The position numbers were made by a program, and so were the translations under genes. DNA of 64,000 nt, from contig NZ_CP094669.1 in NCBI RefSeq assembly GCF_022827545.1, positions 5,635,001 through 5,699,000 on the forward strand. The letters are read 5' to 3'. The stretch comes from Hymenobacter tibetensis (GTDB taxonomy: Bacteria > Bacteroidota > Bacteroidia > Cytophagales > Hymenobacteraceae). Below, one piece after another: positions 62,701-64,000 of this stretch (the stretch's first letter is position 1; each line of letters begins with the position of its first letter). The notes beneath the pieces are model-generated. The model worked only from the letters and a program-made list of their open reading frames with translations. It was not told where the DNA came from and ran no database searches.

Positions 62701-62779
62701 AACCAAGGACAGTAAAGGCAAAAAGGAAAAGCGTAAGCAGAAAACTAACGAAGATGGCACTGCTGGCAAAGGCAAATAA
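59747..62779 (+). CDS. M16 insulinase-family peptidase, double-domain
   Basis: A 1010-residue exported protein with signal peptide (MTLKSIWLLSLGMALALPPATA). The N-terminal M16 unit has the inverted zinc motif H-x-x-E-H as HFFEH (His99-His103) and a distal Glu in STVKNERGQNYDN. The second half (about 520-930) repeats the fold (VMGSRNTEIPTVTMLLTLRGG) without a zinc motif, so the two halves form the closed chamber. The C-terminal 50 residues are a low-complexity Ala/Pro then Lys/Glu tail (KGKKEKRKQKTNED). It probably degrades peptides in the periplasm. A T-run terminator with a GAAA tetraloop follows. Confidence 0.93.
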   Translation: MTLKSIWLLSLGMALALPPATAQQKPVSKPATASTGGTRLVEKVTRKGNELMIPYEKYVLPNGLTLLIHEDHSDPLTHVDVTYHVGSAREQIGKSGFAHFFEHMMFQGSDHVGDEQHFKLVSSAGGTLNGSTNRDRTNYYETIPNNQLETALWLEADRMGFLLDAVTQQKFEVQRSTVKNERGQNYDNRPYGLASENIAKTLYPYGHPYSWLTIGYLEDLDRSDVNDLKNFFLRWYGPNNATITVGGDVKPAEVVKMVEKYFGPINRGPAVQNMKLPEPVLSADRYVSYEDNVRFPMLQMVFPTVPQYHPDEVAIDALAEIIGGGKTSLLYKNLIKTQKAVQAQAYHPTTELAGEFTITSRSLPGKGLDSTEVLVRRTLAEFERIGVTDDDIARFKASRETDLINGLSSVSGKVSQLAAFQTFSGNPNRLPLELQKVRSLTKADVLRVYNKYIKGKHAIVLSVVPKGAGNLVAKTSNFTVSKEGYKAPQDEYSGLTYAKATDSFDRSQQPKSGANPVVQVPTVWREDFENGLRVMGSRNTEIPTVTMLLTLRGGHRLEQANPNKAGLASLTAAMLNEGTQKYTGEQFSAALDRLGSTIQVYGGEENTQVVVSSLTKNLPATLTLLEEALLHPRFDQADFDRVKKQTLEGIANQNTQPVVIANKTYTRLLYGLTDIMSVPVSGTSTTVQSLTLDDVKKFYAENYAPNVSYLTLVGDVDQKTVVPRMAFLKTWARKNVTLPAGNRVVQPDKTRIYFVNKDGAAQSEIRVGYLTDLPYDATGNYYRAYLANYILGGAFNSRINLNLREDKGYTYGARSGFQSSRYVGPFTAQAGVRADATAASVKEFMNEIKNYRTGATDEELQFLQASVGQQDALRYETGQQKAAFLGRLLEYDLPNDYVRQQSEILKNLKREDLQASAQKYLPADNMYVVVVGDRAKAFPGLSELGYEVVELDLEGTPVTAPAPATAPSAATPTPEAATAEKMKMVTKDSKGKKEKRKQKTNEDGTAGKGK

Positions 62780-62804
62780 TTGCTGACAATCACTTTTCAA
62801 TGCA

Positions 62805-62836
62805 AAGCCTGGTTCGGAAACGAACTGGGCTTTTTT
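62805..62836 (+). terminator. Intrinsic terminator of the M16 peptidase gene
   Basis: Arms 62805-62816 and 62821-62832 pair over 12 positions (two wobbles) around a GAAA loop, ending in a T-run. Confidence 0.85.
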
Positions 62837-62898
62837 GTGCACTACACAGCCTTCAGCCAGCATCGGAATTCTATAATGCTCCACCAAAAGACAAACAA

Positions 62899-62927
62899 AA
62901 AGCCCGCTAGCAATACCAGCGGGCTTT
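62899..62927 (-). terminator. Intrinsic terminator of the roadblock-like gene
   Basis: AAAGCCCGCT (62899-62908) pairs with AGCGGGCTTT (62918-62927). On the minus strand the stem is followed by a T-rich run. Confidence 0.8.
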
Positions 62928-62950
62928 CTACGATAAGGCAGATCTACTAC

Positions 62951-63313
62951 TTAGTTCAGAACAGCCGTCTGAGACTTCAAAATCTGACGAGCAACGGCTA
63001 GGTTGGTGTCGCGGGAGTTAACGGCCAAGTAGATGAACTTGTCACCTTTAGGCGACAACTTGATAACGTGCAGTTGGTCGGTTAGCGTGAGCAGGATGTC
63101 CTGTACAGTCTGGTTCAACTTAAGGGCTTGTACAGCCTTCAGTTTCTGCTTTACCACTTCCGTGTTGTAAGCAGCAGCAGTTTCAATATCGAAATCAGAT
63201 AGGTTGGAGTGCGATGCCAGGGGCATACCAGTTTCGGTTTCTACAACAGCAACGGCTAGCAGAGTAGGCAGTTCGTTTAGGATTTCTTTTACGGCTTGTT
63301 TAGCGGATGACAT
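62951..63313 (-). CDS. Roadblock/LC7-like small protein, copy 1
   Basis: A 120-residue soluble protein (MSSAKQAVKEILNELPTLLAVAVVETETGMPLAS) with the alpha-beta-beta-alpha-beta pattern of roadblock/LC7 proteins. These often act as dimers controlling small GTPases or signalling in bacteria; no MglA-like GTPase is in the window. The segment LTDQLHVIKLSPKGDKFIYLAV and DTNLAVARQIL are shared with the neighbour at 63354, so the two are paralogues. A terminator lies just downstream. Confidence 0.75.
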   Translation of the reverse strand: MSSAKQAVKEILNELPTLLAVAVVETETGMPLASHSNLSDFDIETAAAYNTEVVKQKLKAVQALKLNQTVQDILLTLTDQLHVIKLSPKGDKFIYLAVNSRDTNLAVARQILKSQTAVLN

Positions 63314-63353
63314 AACTGAAAATTTAAAATGAGAAGTGAAGTGAAATTTTAAT

Positions 63354-63782
63354 CTAGAGTTTAGCGGTATGGCGCCGAAGAATTTCGGAAGCCATACCTA
63401 AGTTGGTATCGGCGAAGCGGACCGCTAGAAAACAGTAACACGAACTATTCGGCAAGGGCCGTACTATATGCAATTGATCTTCCGTGAGCAGCACCATTTC
63501 CGAGAGGGGCCCACCCGGAATTTGCTTGGCAGCGAGAGCCGCATCGGTAGCACGAAGCAACTTCGCATACCGCAAGCTGATTTGGTTCGGGTTGAGGGCC
63601 GCCGCCGTTGTGTAGGAGGCTAGTACTCGGCCGGAAGGGACGTCCACCAGGCAAGTCAGGAGTAACTCCGGCAGTTCGTTGAGCAACTGCTCGATAACCG
63701 TTCGGGCTACTCGGCCAGCATCATCGGCTGTACCAACCGTGATTTTGCGTATGCTGGGCCTGTTGAGAAACGGAAATTGCAT
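63354..63782 (-). CDS. Roadblock/LC7-like small protein, copy 2
   Basis: A 142-residue paralogue of the preceding gene: LTEDQLHIVRPLPNSSCYCFLAV and DTNLGMASEIL align with its neighbour, with an N-terminal extension (MQFPFLNRPSIRKITVGTAD). It has a similar roadblock fold. The two genes are 40 nt apart on the minus strand and probably one transcription unit. Partner unknown. Confidence 0.72.
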   Translation of the reverse strand: MQFPFLNRPSIRKITVGTADDAGRVARTVIEQLLNELPELLLTCLVDVPSGRVLASYTTAAALNPNQISLRYAKLLRATDAALAAKQIPGGPLSEMVLLTEDQLHIVRPLPNSSCYCFLAVRFADTNLGMASEILRRHTAKL

Positions 63783-63831
63783 ATAGAATAGAAATACTGA
63801 ATAACTGGTACGCTAGCTTGCTAGTGGCCTA

Positions 63832-64000
63832 TTAAAAAATCCACCAGCGCTTTTTCTTCGCTGTTTCGCGGGGCAACAAGGTCACGTTTTGTGCGCCCCG
63901 GCCTTTGATTTGAACTTCTTCCTCTTCGTAGCCGGCGTAGGCAAATTGCACCAGTGGAGCTTGGCCAGCCAGAACAGGCAGGGAGTAGTTACCAGCAGCA
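63832..64000 (-). CDS. C-terminal end of a carboxypeptidase-like regulatory-domain protein (5' cut by window edge)
   Basis: The minus-strand frame is open from the window edge to a TAA (63832-63834), encoding 55 residues. They include AGNYSLPVLAGQAPLVQF, YAGYEEEEVQIKGRG and NVTLLPRETAKKKRWWIF. The pattern of an immunoglobulin-like carboxypeptidase-regulatory domain is recognisable. The rest of the protein lies outside, so no function can be given. It reads into the roadblock-like pair about 50 nt downstream, so they may be one operon. Confidence 0.6.
   Translation of the reverse strand, partial: AAGNYSLPVLAGQAPLVQFAYAGYEEEEVQIKGRGAQNVTLLPRETAKKKRWWIF

Noticed and set aside
1..64000. CRISPR arrays, rRNA genes, transposases or phage genes
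   Set aside because: No regularly spaced repeats, rRNA signatures, transposase motifs or phage proteins were seen on either strand.

Overview
The window looks like a GC-rich member of the Bacteroidetes, most likely Hymenobacter or a close relative in the Cytophagales. This is inferred from gene content, not from any search. Supporting features are a type IX secretion C-terminal sorting domain, TonB-dependent receptors with carboxypeptidase-type N-terminal domains, Bacteroidetes-type promoter boxes (TAnnTTTG) close to start codons, CruF/CrtD carotenoid genes, and many lipoproteins with short signal peptides. No rRNA, tRNA, CRISPR array, insertion sequence or prophage was seen. Most of the window is ordinary chromosome with short intergenic gaps.

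Layout. 1-9.9 kb is an envelope region: a truncated TonB-dependent receptor, an outer membrane barrel, a lipoprotein with an internal TonB-C-like domain, a von Willebrand A protein, and a secreted GH64 beta-1,3-glucanase with crystallin, CBM6 and sorting domains. 10.5-21.7 kb is housekeeping: glyA, tatC, rpiB, a polytopic membrane protein, rbfA, a methyltransferase, an FtsX-type permease, a SNF2 helicase and a small lipoprotein.

22.3-34.7 kb is a compact nitrate/nitrite assimilation locus and the most interesting part. It holds nirB, nirD, a NarK transporter, a nitrate reductase fused to a NirB-like flavoprotein and a [2Fe-2S] domain, a protein joining a sulfite/nitrite-reductase-like region to a C-terminal rubredoxin, the two siroheme genes, a DUF4202 gene on the opposite strand, and an HPP-family membrane protein. 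Nitrate would be imported, reduced to nitrite by the fused reductase and then to ammonium by NirBD. CobA and the dehydrogenase would supply siroheme. The rubredoxin fusion is a candidate undescribed redox partner.

34.8-42.4 kb is mixed: a flavoprotein dehydrogenase, an outer membrane protein, an SRPBCC protein, a Na/phosphate symporter, GNAT, an RlmI-type methyltransferase and hypotheticals. 42.5-45.5 kb carries carotenoid genes crtD and cruF followed by a TetR-like regulator. 45.7-55.7 kb is an alpha-glucan region: an esterase, a phosphorylase-like protein lacking the usual PLP lysine, a lipoprotein, two secreted GH13 amylases and an SLC45-type sugar transporter, with no SusC/SusD pair. 56-64 kb has a GT2 glycosyltransferase, an M28 peptidase, a double-domain M16 peptidase, two paralogous roadblock-like proteins and the tail of a protein with a carboxypeptidase-like domain.

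Several intergenic regions carry strong hairpins. Two are perfect 29-30 bp stems, and an inverted-repeat element at 54.1 kb resembles a dispersed REP-type sequence. Start sites were moved inward where the longest reading frame clearly extends past the conserved N-terminus.
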